From Sporofaciens musculi (lineage in GTDB: Bacteria > Bacillota > Clostridia > Lachnospirales > Lachnospiraceae): DNA of 64,000 nt. The position numbers and the translations under genes were made by a program. Below are positions 53,518-62,296 of this stretch, one piece after another. A model generated the notes under the pieces. That model was not told where the DNA came from. It saw only the letters and a program-made list of their open reading frames with translations, and ran no database searches. Within the stretch, counting starts at the first letter, position 1. Each line of letters begins with the position of its first letter. The stretch covers positions 2,170,501-2,234,500 of the forward strand of contig NZ_WUQX01000001.1 in the NCBI RefSeq assembly GCF_009830285.1, in the 5' to 3' direction.

Positions 53518-54696
53518 ATGAATGGAATTTATTACAACCAGTATAAGGATTATGTGGAAAGCTATCATCAGGGAAGGAAGCTTGTACTTTTTGGGGCAGG
53601 TAGGAGAGCATTTGAAATAATATATGATTATTATCTGAATGAGGAGATTTCTTTCATATGTGATAATAGTACAGAGAAACAGGGAGGAAGTATTCTGAAT
53701 ATTCCGATTTGCACACCGGAAAAGCTTAGGGAGAATCCGGATGGATATGTGGTACTGATTACGGTAATGGAGGCTTTTGCGGTGAAAAGGATTTCCCAGC
53801 AGTTAGAGGAAATGAAAATCAGGCATTACTATCCGGCGGCAATCTTAGATTTTGTCAATATGATTGAGCGGTATGACACGGATGGAAATAAGAAGTACCA
53901 CGAATTTCATACATTTCAGGTAATACAGGATAATATGGATAAGCTCTTACAGGTCAGGGAGATGCTTTGTGACCAGAAATCCGTAGAAGTCTTTGATGCA
54001 TATATTGAAAAGGTTCAGTACAATGTGAAAAACTACGATGACATTGCGGATAATCTTTATGAGCATTATTTCAGTGATAACATTTTTCGGTATTCGGATC
54101 AGGAGTATTTTGTTGACGGGGGAGCGTATGATGGGGATGATTCCATATGGTTTGCAGAGCAGTTGAAACAGGAAGGAAAACATTTGGAGAAAGCATATTG
54201 TTTTGAACCAGATGGAGGTAATTTCTCAAGGACATGTACGAACTTTCAGAAATACTTTGGCGTCGAGATAAGCGGTAACGGAGATATGGCGCATTGTGGA
54301 CACATGACGGTTTATCGGTCTGGATTGTATGATAAGGACGACAGGGCGGATTTTATTGCATATGGAATGCATTGCTCAAGATTTGAGGAAAACGGATATG
54401 GAGCAGATAAAATTCCAACTATGCGTCTGGATAGTGTCATAGGAGATGAAAAAGTTACATTTATTAAATTTGATTTAGAGGGTGCAGATATTCCAGCGAT
54501 TGTGGGAGCTTCGGAAACAATTAGGAAGAATAAGCCAAAGCTGGCGCTGAGTATTTATCATGATATAGAGGATTTATGGGAAATACCGCTTATGATTAAG
54601 GAACTGGTACCAGAATATAAGCTGTTTGTCCGTCACCATACAAAATTTGAGTGGGATAAAGTTTTGTATGCGGCATTAGACCGTGATTTGAAATAG
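53518..54696 (+). CDS. FkbM-family methyltransferase with N-terminal Rossmann-like module
   Basis: 392 residues. The module is at about residues 15-115 (GRKLVLFGAGRRAFEII, VVLITVMEAFA). The FkbM-type SAM domain follows: YFVDGGAYDGDDSIWF (motif I), AYCFEPDGGNFSR (acidic residue binding the SAM ribose), and VTFIKFDLEGADIPAI, the FkbM hallmark. These proteins O-methylate sugars in glycans. AAGGAAGG at 53502-53509 favours ATG 53518 over the GTG at 53497. Confidence 0.87.
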   Translation: MNGIYYNQYKDYVESYHQGRKLVLFGAGRRAFEIIYDYYLNEEISFICDNSTEKQGGSILNIPICTPEKLRENPDGYVVLITVMEAFAVKRISQQLEEMKIRHYYPAAILDFVNMIERYDTDGNKKYHEFHTFQVIQDNMDKLLQVREMLCDQKSVEVFDAYIEKVQYNVKNYDDIADNLYEHYFSDNIFRYSDQEYFVDGGAYDGDDSIWFAEQLKQEGKHLEKAYCFEPDGGNFSRTCTNFQKYFGVEISGNGDMAHCGHMTVYRSGLYDKDDRADFIAYGMHCSRFEENGYGADKIPTMRLDSVIGDEKVTFIKFDLEGADIPAIVGASETIRKNKPKLALSIYHDIEDLWEIPLMIKELVPEYKLFVRHHTKFEWDKVLYAALDRDLK

Positions 54697-54715
54697 TTGG
54701 GACTGGGAGGTTAGA

Positions 54716-55861
54716 ATGGAGCATTATCTGGAGCTAAGCGATTGTAAGCTGACTTTTGATGGATGCTGTCAGGCAGAAGCGGGAGTATGGTTTGCAGCAA
54801 ACGAATTTAATGCGCTTTGCTGTGTGGATGAAGATGGCAAAACACATTATATGGGTTCAATACCAGACGAGGATATATTTGGGAGGTATTTATATGCGGA
54901 TATCCAGTATTTCCATGGGAAATTGTACCTGACGCCTCTTGGCGCAGAGCATATTGCCGTTTATTGTATTGAAACAGGAGAGTTTCAGACAATTCCATTG
55001 AATAAGCCTTCTTCATTTGCCCCGAATCCATATGTAGCATGGTTGAAATTTATAAAGTCAGTAATTGTCGGTGAAAGTCTGTATATGCTTCCGCGAAGTT
55101 ATCCTGCAATCATTGAAATGGATCTTATTACGCATCAGTTGACGTATCATACGCAGTGGCTTTCTTATATCCAAGGGAAAACTGTGAACAGGGATGCGCT
55201 TTTTTGGTCGGACTGTGTTGTTAAAAGCAATCGCTTAATCTTGCCATCAGCGATTGCCAATATGGTTTTTTCATTTGATATAATTACTAAAAATTTTAGT
55301 CTGATATACAGCGGAAATCAACCAACCTGCTATTCTAGCATATCAGAAATACAGGACGGCATATTGCTGTCTGAACGTAATAGTGGGAGATTGAAACTGC
55401 TGGATTTATTGCAGAACAGACTCATGCCCTATGGGAAGATGCCAGAGGGATTCAAAACAGAGCAGCTAATTGGTTTTTTGGATTTTCTGCAGATGGGAGA
55501 TAGTATCTTTGCAATTCCATTATGGGCCAATATGCTGCTTCGGATTATACCTACGGATGGAGAAATCCTTCTAATAAAAAATTATGACGAAGATCGCGGT
55601 GAAAGCAAGGATATTGCCGTGCGCCGTGCGTGGGTATATAACCGGAAACTGTATTGCATGAATAATTTTACTGGGGAAATAGATGTTTTTCAACAGAATG
55701 GTGTCTTTGAAAAATCATTTGCTGTCACTGTTTCGGAAAATTTTGCCCGTAATATGGGAAAAAATATCGTTCATAATAAAATGCAGATGTTTGCGGAAAG
55801 TAATATTTTTCCATTGAAAGGATATCTAAGTTATATTCTGAAAAAGGTACAATCTTTTTGA
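54716..55861 (+). CDS. Beta-propeller-like protein, paralogue C
   Basis: A 381-residue soluble protein with repeated units such as FHGKLYLTPLGAEHIAVYC and NRKLYCMNNFTGEIDVF. It resembles the proteins at 1064 and 30685 in length, blade spacing and lack of a signal peptide. GGGAGG upstream. It is placed between two methyltransferases, as 30685 is placed beside one, which hints at a shared functional partner. Confidence 0.58.
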   Translation: MEHYLELSDCKLTFDGCCQAEAGVWFAANEFNALCCVDEDGKTHYMGSIPDEDIFGRYLYADIQYFHGKLYLTPLGAEHIAVYCIETGEFQTIPLNKPSSFAPNPYVAWLKFIKSVIVGESLYMLPRSYPAIIEMDLITHQLTYHTQWLSYIQGKTVNRDALFWSDCVVKSNRLILPSAIANMVFSFDIITKNFSLIYSGNQPTCYSSISEIQDGILLSERNSGRLKLLDLLQNRLMPYGKMPEGFKTEQLIGFLDFLQMGDSIFAIPLWANMLLRIIPTDGEILLIKNYDEDRGESKDIAVRRAWVYNRKLYCMNNFTGEIDVFQQNGVFEKSFAVTVSENFARNMGKNIVHNKMQMFAESNIFPLKGYLSYILKKVQSF

Positions 55862-55903
55862 TAATGAAATAATGAAACCAAAACAATTTAGAAAGGAGTA
55901 TGA

Positions 55904-56989
55904 ATGGTGAGAAAGCTTGATGACTATTTGGTAAATTTGAAAGACGATATTTTTTTTGCACATTGGAAGTTGCATAAAAATGGGGCGATTCTGCTTGTCC
56001 TTGATGGAAATGGTGATTTCCAGGGCGTTACTACTTTCCGAGAACTGAGGCGCACCTACGTGGACAGAACATTGCGGAAAGTCGAGGATATTTATAATGC
56101 CAACTGCAAGTACATAGTCCATGAGAATGAGGAATTGGACTTTTTAAAGGCAAGAAGCCTGTTCCTTGATTTTCCGAATATTTTTCATATTCCAATTATC
56201 GATAGGGAAAAACATGTCTGGGACATCATATCGAGGGAACGGGCGTTTTGGAAAACCTATTATGTACAGGCAAGGCTTCCCCGTATGCACTACGCTTATT
56301 GCATCTATAATGCTGCGCAGGAGGCTAAGGCACTGGGATATGATAAATTCAGCGTTCTGGAGTTTGGTGTTGCTGGCGGCAACGGTCTTGTAAATTGTGA
56401 GTTTCATGCAAGGGAGATAGAGAGGCTATTCAATATCGGCATTGAGATATATGGATTTGATTCTGGTGAGGGGCTTCCAGAAAAGAATATGGGTTATAAG
56501 GACATGGTGAATCTCTGGCCGGGAGGAAGCTATAAAATGGATAAAAAGAAGCTGGAGGAACGTCTGCGCAGAGCAAAGCTGGTTTTGGGAAGCTTCCAGG
56601 ATACGACAGAAGATTTTTTGGACAAGTACTGCCCCGCACCGATAGGTTGTGTATTGGTGGATGTTGATTATTATTCATCCACTCTTCCGATACTAAGTTT
56701 TTTGAAAAACCAAGATTCAGCTTTTATGCCCAGAATCTATATGTATTGGGATGATATCATTGTGGGATATGAGTTTCAAGGGGAAAGTCTGGCGATAAAG
56801 GAATTTAATGAAAGCAACAGTCAGATAAAAATCTCCCCTGAGTCGCTCTATTATCAGGATTATCGAGCTAGGATAAAAATATGTCATCGGTTTTCCCACA
56901 TGGATTATAATAGGAAAGCAAGCGTTTTTGATGGCAGGACAATGGACGTTTCGGAATATGAACTCCCATTGGAGCCAAATGTCAATTAA
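55904..56989 (+). CDS. CBS-pair protein fused to a SAM-dependent methyltransferase-like domain
   Basis: 361 residues. The first 115 look like two CBS motifs: AILLVLDGNGDFQGVTTFRE and, about 70 residues on, IFHIPIIDREKHVWDIISR, both with the strand and I/T-S/R ending typical of CBS. From about 145 a methyltransferase-like domain begins (FSVLEFGVAGGNG, YGFDSGEGLPE, VLVDVDYYSSTLPIL), related to the TylF/macrocin type. CBS pairs bind adenine nucleotides, so the enzyme may be regulated by, or recruit, a nucleotide. AAAGGAG precedes ATG 55904. Confidence 0.7.
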   Translation: MVRKLDDYLVNLKDDIFFAHWKLHKNGAILLVLDGNGDFQGVTTFRELRRTYVDRTLRKVEDIYNANCKYIVHENEELDFLKARSLFLDFPNIFHIPIIDREKHVWDIISRERAFWKTYYVQARLPRMHYAYCIYNAAQEAKALGYDKFSVLEFGVAGGNGLVNCEFHAREIERLFNIGIEIYGFDSGEGLPEKNMGYKDMVNLWPGGSYKMDKKKLEERLRRAKLVLGSFQDTTEDFLDKYCPAPIGCVLVDVDYYSSTLPILSFLKNQDSAFMPRIYMYWDDIIVGYEFQGESLAIKEFNESNSQIKISPESLYYQDYRARIKICHRFSHMDYNRKASVFDGRTMDVSEYELPLEPNVN

Positions 56990-57013
56990 CTTAACAGTAA
57001 ATCGGAAAAGAAT

Positions 57014-57346
57014 ATGAGAGTGCATGATATAGAAGATTTATTGCGTGATTATGACAAAGTTTTTTTGATAACAGAGAGCAGATACATAAAGATGTTGGAA
57101 GAAGATGCAGGAGATGCCGGAAAGGTCATTGTATTGCTGCCAATTTCCCCAACGAAAGATATGCAGTTTGATTTCATTACGATTGACGAAATACAATGTG
57201 AGGAACTCTTAAAGCTATACCACACATACGAATTTTCCGACCGTTTTCAGGTTATTATGGAGAATAGCTGCTATGGAGGCCTTGACAATTATGTAAAGAC
57301 AGGGATTTTGACGCCAAAGGAGGCAGAGGAAGCTGCGTTGATGTAG
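57014..57346 (+). CDS. Uncharacterised small protein
   Basis: 110 residues, acidic, soluble; DYDKVFLITESRYIKMLEE and KVIVLLPISPTKDM give two strand-helix units. No known motif. It lies between the CBS-methyltransferase and a GT-B-like gene with short gaps, so it is probably co-transcribed. The ribosome site is weak (GGAAAAG). Confidence 0.45.
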   Translation: MRVHDIEDLLRDYDKVFLITESRYIKMLEEDAGDAGKVIVLLPISPTKDMQFDFITIDEIQCEELLKLYHTYEFSDRFQVIMENSCYGGLDNYVKTGILTPKEAEEAALM

Positions 57347-57364
57347 GAACGATGGGGATATGGT

Positions 57365-58612
57365 ATGGATAAAGCGCATTATGAAGAAATGGTGAAAGCA
57401 ATAGATGGACTGACAGCACATTATTTGCTGCAGGATAGAAAAATTTATGTGTTTGGGCATTGTAATGCCACGGAGGAGCTTGCCGATCTGCTAATGAAGA
57501 AAAATTTTACGGTAAAGGCGATTCTGGATAACAACACGGCGAAGCATGGAAGCAGTTATCGGGGCATACCCATCACTCCGCCAGAAACTATATTGTCGGA
57601 AGATGCCACGCATACGATTGTCTGCATTGTGGCAAGGGCGTATGCGGCGATGAATGCGCAGCTTAGGGAGCTTGGGTTTTCCGGGAATGTGGTAAAGCTG
57701 GTGAATTATAACAGCTATGCAGAATATTCCCTTTCAGGGGATACTATGCTGAGAATGTGGCAGCGTGTGGAGAGGGGAATCCGACTGAAGGAGGAGATGG
57801 AGCAAAAATATCCGGGAGCTTTCAAGGTGCTTTGCCCCTTCTGCGCGTTGGGCGACGTTTTCCTTACCATGTCCTATCTGCCGTATTTTGCGGGGAAGCG
57901 TTGGATAGACGGGAAAGATATTGTCTATTGCGTAATTGGCTCTGCTTGCAGGCAGGTAGTAAGCCTATTTGGGGCGGACAAGCGTGTGGAGTGTTTTTCG
58001 CAGAAGGATATGGATGAGCTGGTGCAGGCGTGCCTGTATACGGAGGACGAGACTTCCTTTATCGCCCATCAGGATCGCCCCTATATGGTAAATCTGCATA
58101 AGGCATTATATTTGAAATGCATTCCGCTTGAAATCATTTATCGATGTGGGGTTTTCGGGCTGCCAATAGGCACGGAGCCGGTAAAGCCGGAAAATCTGCA
58201 AGTATATCCCGGATTGGAGCAGATTAAAAAAGGGAACGCGGTTGTTTTTTCACCTTATGCAAAGTCTGTCACATCATTGCCAAAGGATGTGTGGGCTGCA
58301 ATCGTTTCTTACTATAAAGCCAAGGGATACCAGTGTTTTACAAACGTGGCAGGAGAGGAGAAGCCATTGGCTGGAACGACAGGAATCAGCCCGACGCTGT
58401 CGCAGGTGCAGTCCCTGGTGGAGTGGGCGGGCACGTTTGTGGGAATCCGCAGTGGGCTGTGTGATGTCCTGAAATATGCGGCTTGTGATAAGACGGCGCT
58501 TTTCCCAGATTATCATTACTGTGATACGAAGTGGAAGGCGATTGATATGTATGCCATTGATGGCTGGAGAAATCTTGTTGTAAAGGATGGTTTTTTATGG
58601 GGGAAAAGCTGA
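57365..58612 (+). CDS. GT-B-like (heptosyltransferase-like) protein with N-terminal Rossmann-like module
   Basis: 415 residues, paralogue of 48805. The module is at about residues 25-120 (KIYVFGHCNATEEL, VKAILDNNTAKHG, TIVCIVARAY). The C-terminal part has KVLCPFCALGDVFLTMSYL, AVVFSPYAKSVTSLP and EWAGTFVGIRSGLCDVL, the same three landmarks as the paralogue. A decayed second copy is at 59082. Probably a glycosyltransferase by fold; donor unknown. Confidence 0.66.
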   Translation: MDKAHYEEMVKAIDGLTAHYLLQDRKIYVFGHCNATEELADLLMKKNFTVKAILDNNTAKHGSSYRGIPITPPETILSEDATHTIVCIVARAYAAMNAQLRELGFSGNVVKLVNYNSYAEYSLSGDTMLRMWQRVERGIRLKEEMEQKYPGAFKVLCPFCALGDVFLTMSYLPYFAGKRWIDGKDIVYCVIGSACRQVVSLFGADKRVECFSQKDMDELVQACLYTEDETSFIAHQDRPYMVNLHKALYLKCIPLEIIYRCGVFGLPIGTEPVKPENLQVYPGLEQIKKGNAVVFSPYAKSVTSLPKDVWAAIVSYYKAKGYQCFTNVAGEEKPLAGTTGISPTLSQVQSLVEWAGTFVGIRSGLCDVLKYAACDKTALFPDYHYCDTKWKAIDMYAIDGWRNLVVKDGFLWGKS

Positions 58613-58632
58613 TTTTTTCTTCTCACAAGAGG

Positions 58633-58812
58633 CAGGCTGAATACTTACCTTGCCAACATCAACAGGCAGGCACAGGAACGCTTTGAAAGGCTCATAGTGG
58701 GCATGAAACAGAACGACAGCTAGAGGAAGAAAATGGCTTAGATTAGACAGGAAGAATGAATGACATAAGGGTTTGTGCGAGGGAGGTTGTGAACAGCAAG
58801 ATAATTTATCTA
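58633..58812 (+). pseudogene. TnpV C-terminal remnant
   Basis: GRLNTYLANINRQAQERFER and MKQNDS are followed, after stop codons, by GRMNDIRVCAREVV. This is the order of the C-terminal half of TnpV, a small protein of clostridial transposons. At least two stop codons or shifts interrupt it. Confidence 0.65.
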
Positions 58813-58827
58813 TAAATACAAGATACC

Positions 58828-58866
58828 AAAGGGGAAATCGGCATGAGCCGATTTCCCCTTGTTTTT
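58828..58866 (+). terminator. Intrinsic terminator
   Basis: AAGGGGAAATCGGC pairs perfectly with GCCGATTTCCCCTT around an ATGA loop and is followed by GTTTTT. This is a strong rho-independent terminator, probably ending transcription of the glycan block that starts at 46237, or belonging to the TnpV remnant. Confidence 0.88.
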
Positions 58867-58870
58867 AAAC

Positions 58871-59060
58871 CTTTGATATTGCCCATGAAAACGATCCAGA
58901 TGCAAAGCCTTTATTCCACAGTGACCATGGATACCAATACATCTCAAAATCCTTCCGCAAAAAGTTTAACAAAGCAGGAATGATGCAAAGTATATCAAGA
59001 GTATCCAGATGTATTGATAACGGACCAATGGAAGCGTTCTGGGGGAAGCGGCGGCGTTTT
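58871..59060 (+). mobile_element. IS3-family transposase (OrfB) fragment
   Basis: A frame from about 58871 reads FHSDHGYQYISKSFRKKF and continues RCIDNGPMEAFWG, the C-terminal catalytic region of IS3-type DDE transposases (second Asp in HSDHG, Glu in PMEAFWG). No other part of the IS and no terminal repeats were found. It is fused by chance to the start of the following broken gene. Confidence 0.8.
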
Positions 59061-59081
59061 GGTGTACTATGGACAGGGGGA

Positions 59082-60045
59082 GTGAAATTGGAGATACAAT
59101 ATTATAGAGAAATGACAGAAAGTTATAGTAAACTAAGGCAATGCGGTATTCTTAAAAATAAAAAAATTTTTCTCTTTGGGCATTGTAATGCCACGGAGGA
59201 GCTGGTAAAATGTTTTGCAGAAGGCGGATTTTCTATAACGTCAATTTTAGATAATAACACCTCCAAGCATGGTAAAGTGTATCAGGGAATTCCGATTGCT
59301 CCACCTAATTCAATCTTGTCTGAGAATCCTGAAGAAGTAATTGTATGTATTGCAGCACGGTTTTATGAATCAATGTATTCTCAGCTCAGGAAGCTTGGAT
59401 TTCCAGGTGAAATACGAAAAATGGTTGATTATAATACATATGCTGAATATTCGCTTTCTAATGAAACCATAGGGAGAAAATGGAAACGTATAGAAAAAGG
59501 GCAACGTTTGGTGGCGGCGCTTTTTGCTCATTGTCCGGTTGAAATTATTGAGCAAAAAGAATTAGATGCTGCTATTCAGGCGGAATTATACCTGCAAGAT
59601 GACAAGGCTTTTATTGCCCGTCAGGACAGACCCTATGTTGTGAATTTAGCAAAAGCGCTATATATTAAAAAAATCCCCTTAGAAAAGATATACTGTTGCG
59701 GTGTATTTGGACTTCCAAAAGGAGCAAGGGCGGCAGGTTTTTACAAATGTTGCAGGAGATGAAAAACCCCTTAGAGGAACCATACCCATTAGTCCCTTAA
59801 TCTGTGAGATGAAATCAGTGGTAGAAAGAGCAGGGACTTTTATTGGGATTCGCAGCGGCATGTGTGATGTGATTCGGACGGCAAAGTGCCGAAAGATTGC
59901 ACTTTATCCAGATTACAATTATTGCGATACAAAGTGGAAGGGAATTGATATCTATGAAATTAGCGAGTTTGAAAATATTTTTATAAAGAGTGATTTTGTA
60001 TGGAAGAGGATTTTAGATAAGGAGTGTAGCAGATATGAATTTTGA
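59082..60045 (+). pseudogene. Decayed paralogue of the GT-B-like gene at 57365
   Basis: The module is intact (KIFLFGHCNATEELVKCF, SILDNNTSKHG), but about 65 residues are missing after CPVEIIEQ (the FCALGDVFLTMSYL part). About 75 residues and the frame are lost between VFGLPKGARAA and GRQVFTNVAGDEKP, where reading moves to another frame that ends at 60045. The end still shows ERAGTFIGIRSGMCDVI. Two deletions and a frameshift make function unlikely. It overlaps the start of the epimerase gene. Confidence 0.85.
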
Positions 60046-60697
60046 ATTAACAGCTTCCATGATGTGCGCCGATTTTGGCAATCTGGAGAAGGAAGTAAAA
60101 AATTTGGCAGAGGGAGGTATTGATTCCTTTCATATCGATATTATGGATGGACGTTATGTGCCCAATTTCGCAATGTCATTGAATGATATGAGATACATAG
60201 CTTCAGTGTCTCCAAAGCCTTTGGATGTACATTTAATGATTGAGCATCCGAATAACCGGATTGACTTGTTTCTGAATAATCTGCGCAAAGGAGATACGGT
60301 ATATATCCATCCGGAGGCGGAATATCATCCGTCTACAACGCTGCAGAGTATTATCAATGCGGGAATGATTCCTGGCATTGCAATTAATCCAGGAACCAGT
60401 GTGGAGACTGTGATGGAGATGCTCAGGATTGTTAAAAAGGTGCTTGTGATGTCGGTGAATCCGGGGAATGCAGGACAAATGTTTCTTCCATATGTAGGGA
60501 AGAAGATTACGAAGCTGCTGTCAATGAAGGAAGATATGGATTTTGAATTATACTGGGACGGGGCCTGCAGCGCAGACAAGATTCTTGAATTTGCACCGAA
60601 AGGGGTACGAGGATTTGTCCTTGGAACGACGCTTCTGTTTGGAAAGGCTAAGCCGTATGGAGAGACGCTGCAGAGGATTCGGGAACTGCAGTTTTAA
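60035..60697 (+). CDS. Ribulose-phosphate 3-epimerase family protein
   Basis: A 220-residue TIM-barrel epimerase. Family landmarks are ASMMCADFGNLEKEV, HIDIMDGRYVPNFAM (metal-binding His/Asp), PLDVHLMIEHP and MSVNPGNAGQMF. The last is usually V-N-P-G-F-G-G-Q, so the phosphate loop differs from housekeeping Rpe, and a role on another ketose phosphate in the glycan pathway is likely. A broken copy of its end is at 42282. AAGGAG precedes the start. Confidence 0.87.
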   Translation: MNFELTASMMCADFGNLEKEVKNLAEGGIDSFHIDIMDGRYVPNFAMSLNDMRYIASVSPKPLDVHLMIEHPNNRIDLFLNNLRKGDTVYIHPEAEYHPSTTLQSIINAGMIPGIAINPGTSVETVMEMLRIVKKVLVMSVNPGNAGQMFLPYVGKKITKLLSMKEDMDFELYWDGACSADKILEFAPKGVRGFVLGTTLLFGKAKPYGETLQRIRELQF

Positions 60698-60701
60698 TAC
60701 T

Positions 60702-60732
60702 TTGTTTTAATTCCTTATACTTTCCTTATAAT
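60702..60732 (+). promoter_or_regulatory. Possible promoter of the ABC exporter operon
   Basis: TATAAT at 60727-60732 with TTGTTT 19 bases upstream (60702-60707). The spacing is long and the -35 weak. The same CTTGTAGTTC/GGAGGAA context recurs in the remnant at 44100, supporting a conserved control region. Confidence 0.4.
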
Positions 60733-60800
60733 CCTGCCTTATACTTGTTTTGTAGTTCAGTAAGAGAACATGAACAAGGAGGAAATAAGGAGGAATCAAC

Positions 60801-61532
60801 ATGAATCAAAACATCTTAGAAACAAAATGTCTAACCAAATCTTTTGGAAATCACCATGCTGTTAATCATATTTCTTTGGCAGTACCCAAGCATTGTGTAT
60901 ACGGACTTCTAGGCCCCAACGGCGCAGGAAAATCCACCCTCTTAAAAATGATGACGGGAATCCTGCGCCCCACAGACGGGCAGATTCTCTTTGACGGTCA
61001 TACATGGACCAGGAAAGACCTTGGGGATATTGGAGCCCTAATCGAGACGCCGCCAGTGTACGAGAACCTGTCGGCATGGGAGAACCTAAAAGTCCGCGGG
61101 CTGCTGCTTGGCATACCAGATGAGAGAATCCAGGAAGTATTGGACTTGGTGGATTTGGCAGATACAGGGAAGAAGAAGGCGGGCGCATTTTCCATGGGAA
61201 TGAAGCAGCGGCTTGGAATCGGGATTGCCCTTCTTGCCAATCCAAGGCTTTTAATTCTTGACGAACCCACCAACGGACTTGATCCCATTGGCATTCAGGA
61301 GCTGCGGCAAATGCTTCGTAATTTCCCCGAAGAAGGAATCACGGTCATTGTCTCAAGCCATATCCTAAGCGAGATTGCAAAGACAGCCGACCATATTGGA
61401 ATCATTGTAAACGGTGTGCTGGGATACCAGGGCAGTATGCCAGAGGCCGACCGTCTGGAGGAGTTATTCTTGAAGACTGCGGCGCAGGAAAGCCATGAGA
61501 GTCTGGGAAAAAATCGGAAGGAGGGGAGATAG
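60801..61532 (+). CDS. ABC transporter ATPase, lantibiotic/bacitracin self-protection type
   Basis: A 243-residue ATP-binding subunit: Walker A GPNGAGKST, signature FSMGMKQRLGI, Walker B LLILDEPTNGLDP and the switch His in VSSHILSE. The sequence has the BcrA/LanF layout. With the two permeases and the response regulator/sensor that follow, it forms a typical antimicrobial-peptide resistance operon. GGAGGAA precedes ATG 60801. A deletion derivative of this gene is at 44100. Confidence 0.93.
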   Translation: MNQNILETKCLTKSFGNHHAVNHISLAVPKHCVYGLLGPNGAGKSTLLKMMTGILRPTDGQILFDGHTWTRKDLGDIGALIETPPVYENLSAWENLKVRGLLLGIPDERIQEVLDLVDLADTGKKKAGAFSMGMKQRLGIGIALLANPRLLILDEPTNGLDPIGIQELRQMLRNFPEEGITVIVSSHILSEIAKTADHIGIIVNGVLGYQGSMPEADRLEELFLKTAAQESHESLGKNRKEGR

Positions 61533-62294
61533 ATGAGAGAATATTTTCTTGCAGAAAAGATGAAGAACCGTCATACCTATCTGCAAAAATTGATGGTGCT
61601 CATGCCTGTGGCAGTGGTGTGTCTGTCCGCCTGGCTTGCGACGGATTATTTCATGATTGACAGTTACAACTGGTGGTATATGGTCCTGTTTCCATCAATG
61701 GTTGCTCTTGTTGGCGCCTCTGTAGGAAACCGAGATAAGAAGATGGGAAACCGTACAATCCGTGTACTGCCTGTAAAAATGGGGGCAGTCTGGGATGCAA
61801 AAGTATTGTACGGCATCCAGTGCATGGGGATTGCCCTGCTGGTTTTTTTGGGTATGACGCTTGCAGTCGGCACATGGCTTGAACATATACAACAGGTATT
61901 TCCCATTAATCCATCGGTGGGCGAACAGCTTCTGGCGGTAGTAGTCTTATTTGTGACGTCTCTGTGGCAGATTCCCTTCTGTCTGCTTTTGCAGCAGCTT
62001 ATGGGCGTATTCCCTATGCTGCTGCTTCATATGGGCAGTTATACATTGCTTTCAGTGGAGTTAGCGCTTCACCCATTTTTTATGGCCCTGCCTGGCGGAA
62101 TTACGGCAAGGCTGATGTGTATCATCTTAAAAATACTTCCCAATGGGCTGGTGGCAGAGCCAGGGAACGTGACATTTACACAGGAGTTGTTGGAATGGAG
62201 AGGGCTGCCTGTAGGAATTGCCGCTTCTGCTCTATGGTTCGTGCTGCTTTGGAGGGCAGGCCGTAAGTGGTTTGAGAGGCAGGTGGAAAGATAG
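61533..62294 (+). CDS. ABC transporter permease, MutE/EpiE type
   Basis: A 253-residue integral membrane protein with about six hydrophobic spans (for example VLMPVAVVCLSAWLA, WWYMVLFPSMVALVGASVG, LLVFLGMTLAVGTWL). It begins with the cytosolic YFLAEKMKNRHTY segment seen in lantibiotic-protection permeases. It starts at the base after the ATPase stop, so translation is coupled. It probably exports or expels a peptide antibiotic from the membrane. Confidence 0.85.
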   Translation: MREYFLAEKMKNRHTYLQKLMVLMPVAVVCLSAWLATDYFMIDSYNWWYMVLFPSMVALVGASVGNRDKKMGNRTIRVLPVKMGAVWDAKVLYGIQCMGIALLVFLGMTLAVGTWLEHIQQVFPINPSVGEQLLAVVVLFVTSLWQIPFCLLLQQLMGVFPMLLLHMGSYTLLSVELALHPFFMALPGGITARLMCIILKILPNGLVAEPGNVTFTQELLEWRGLPVGIAASALWFVLLWRAGRKWFERQVER

Positions 62295-62296
62295 AA

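Larger units (their letters stand above)
58613..59081 (+). other. Junk-rich stretch holding TnpV and IS3 remnants and a terminator
   Basis: No intact gene. It contains the TnpV remnant (58633-58812), the intrinsic terminator (58828-58866) and the IS3-type transposase fragment (58871-59060), listed separately. The stretch separates the GT-B-like gene from its broken duplicate. Confidence 0.6.

Noticed and set aside
58980-59081. N-terminal extension of the GT-B-like pseudogene
   Set aside because: These codons encode an IS3 transposase motif (IDNGPMEAFWG), so the fusion is accidental.
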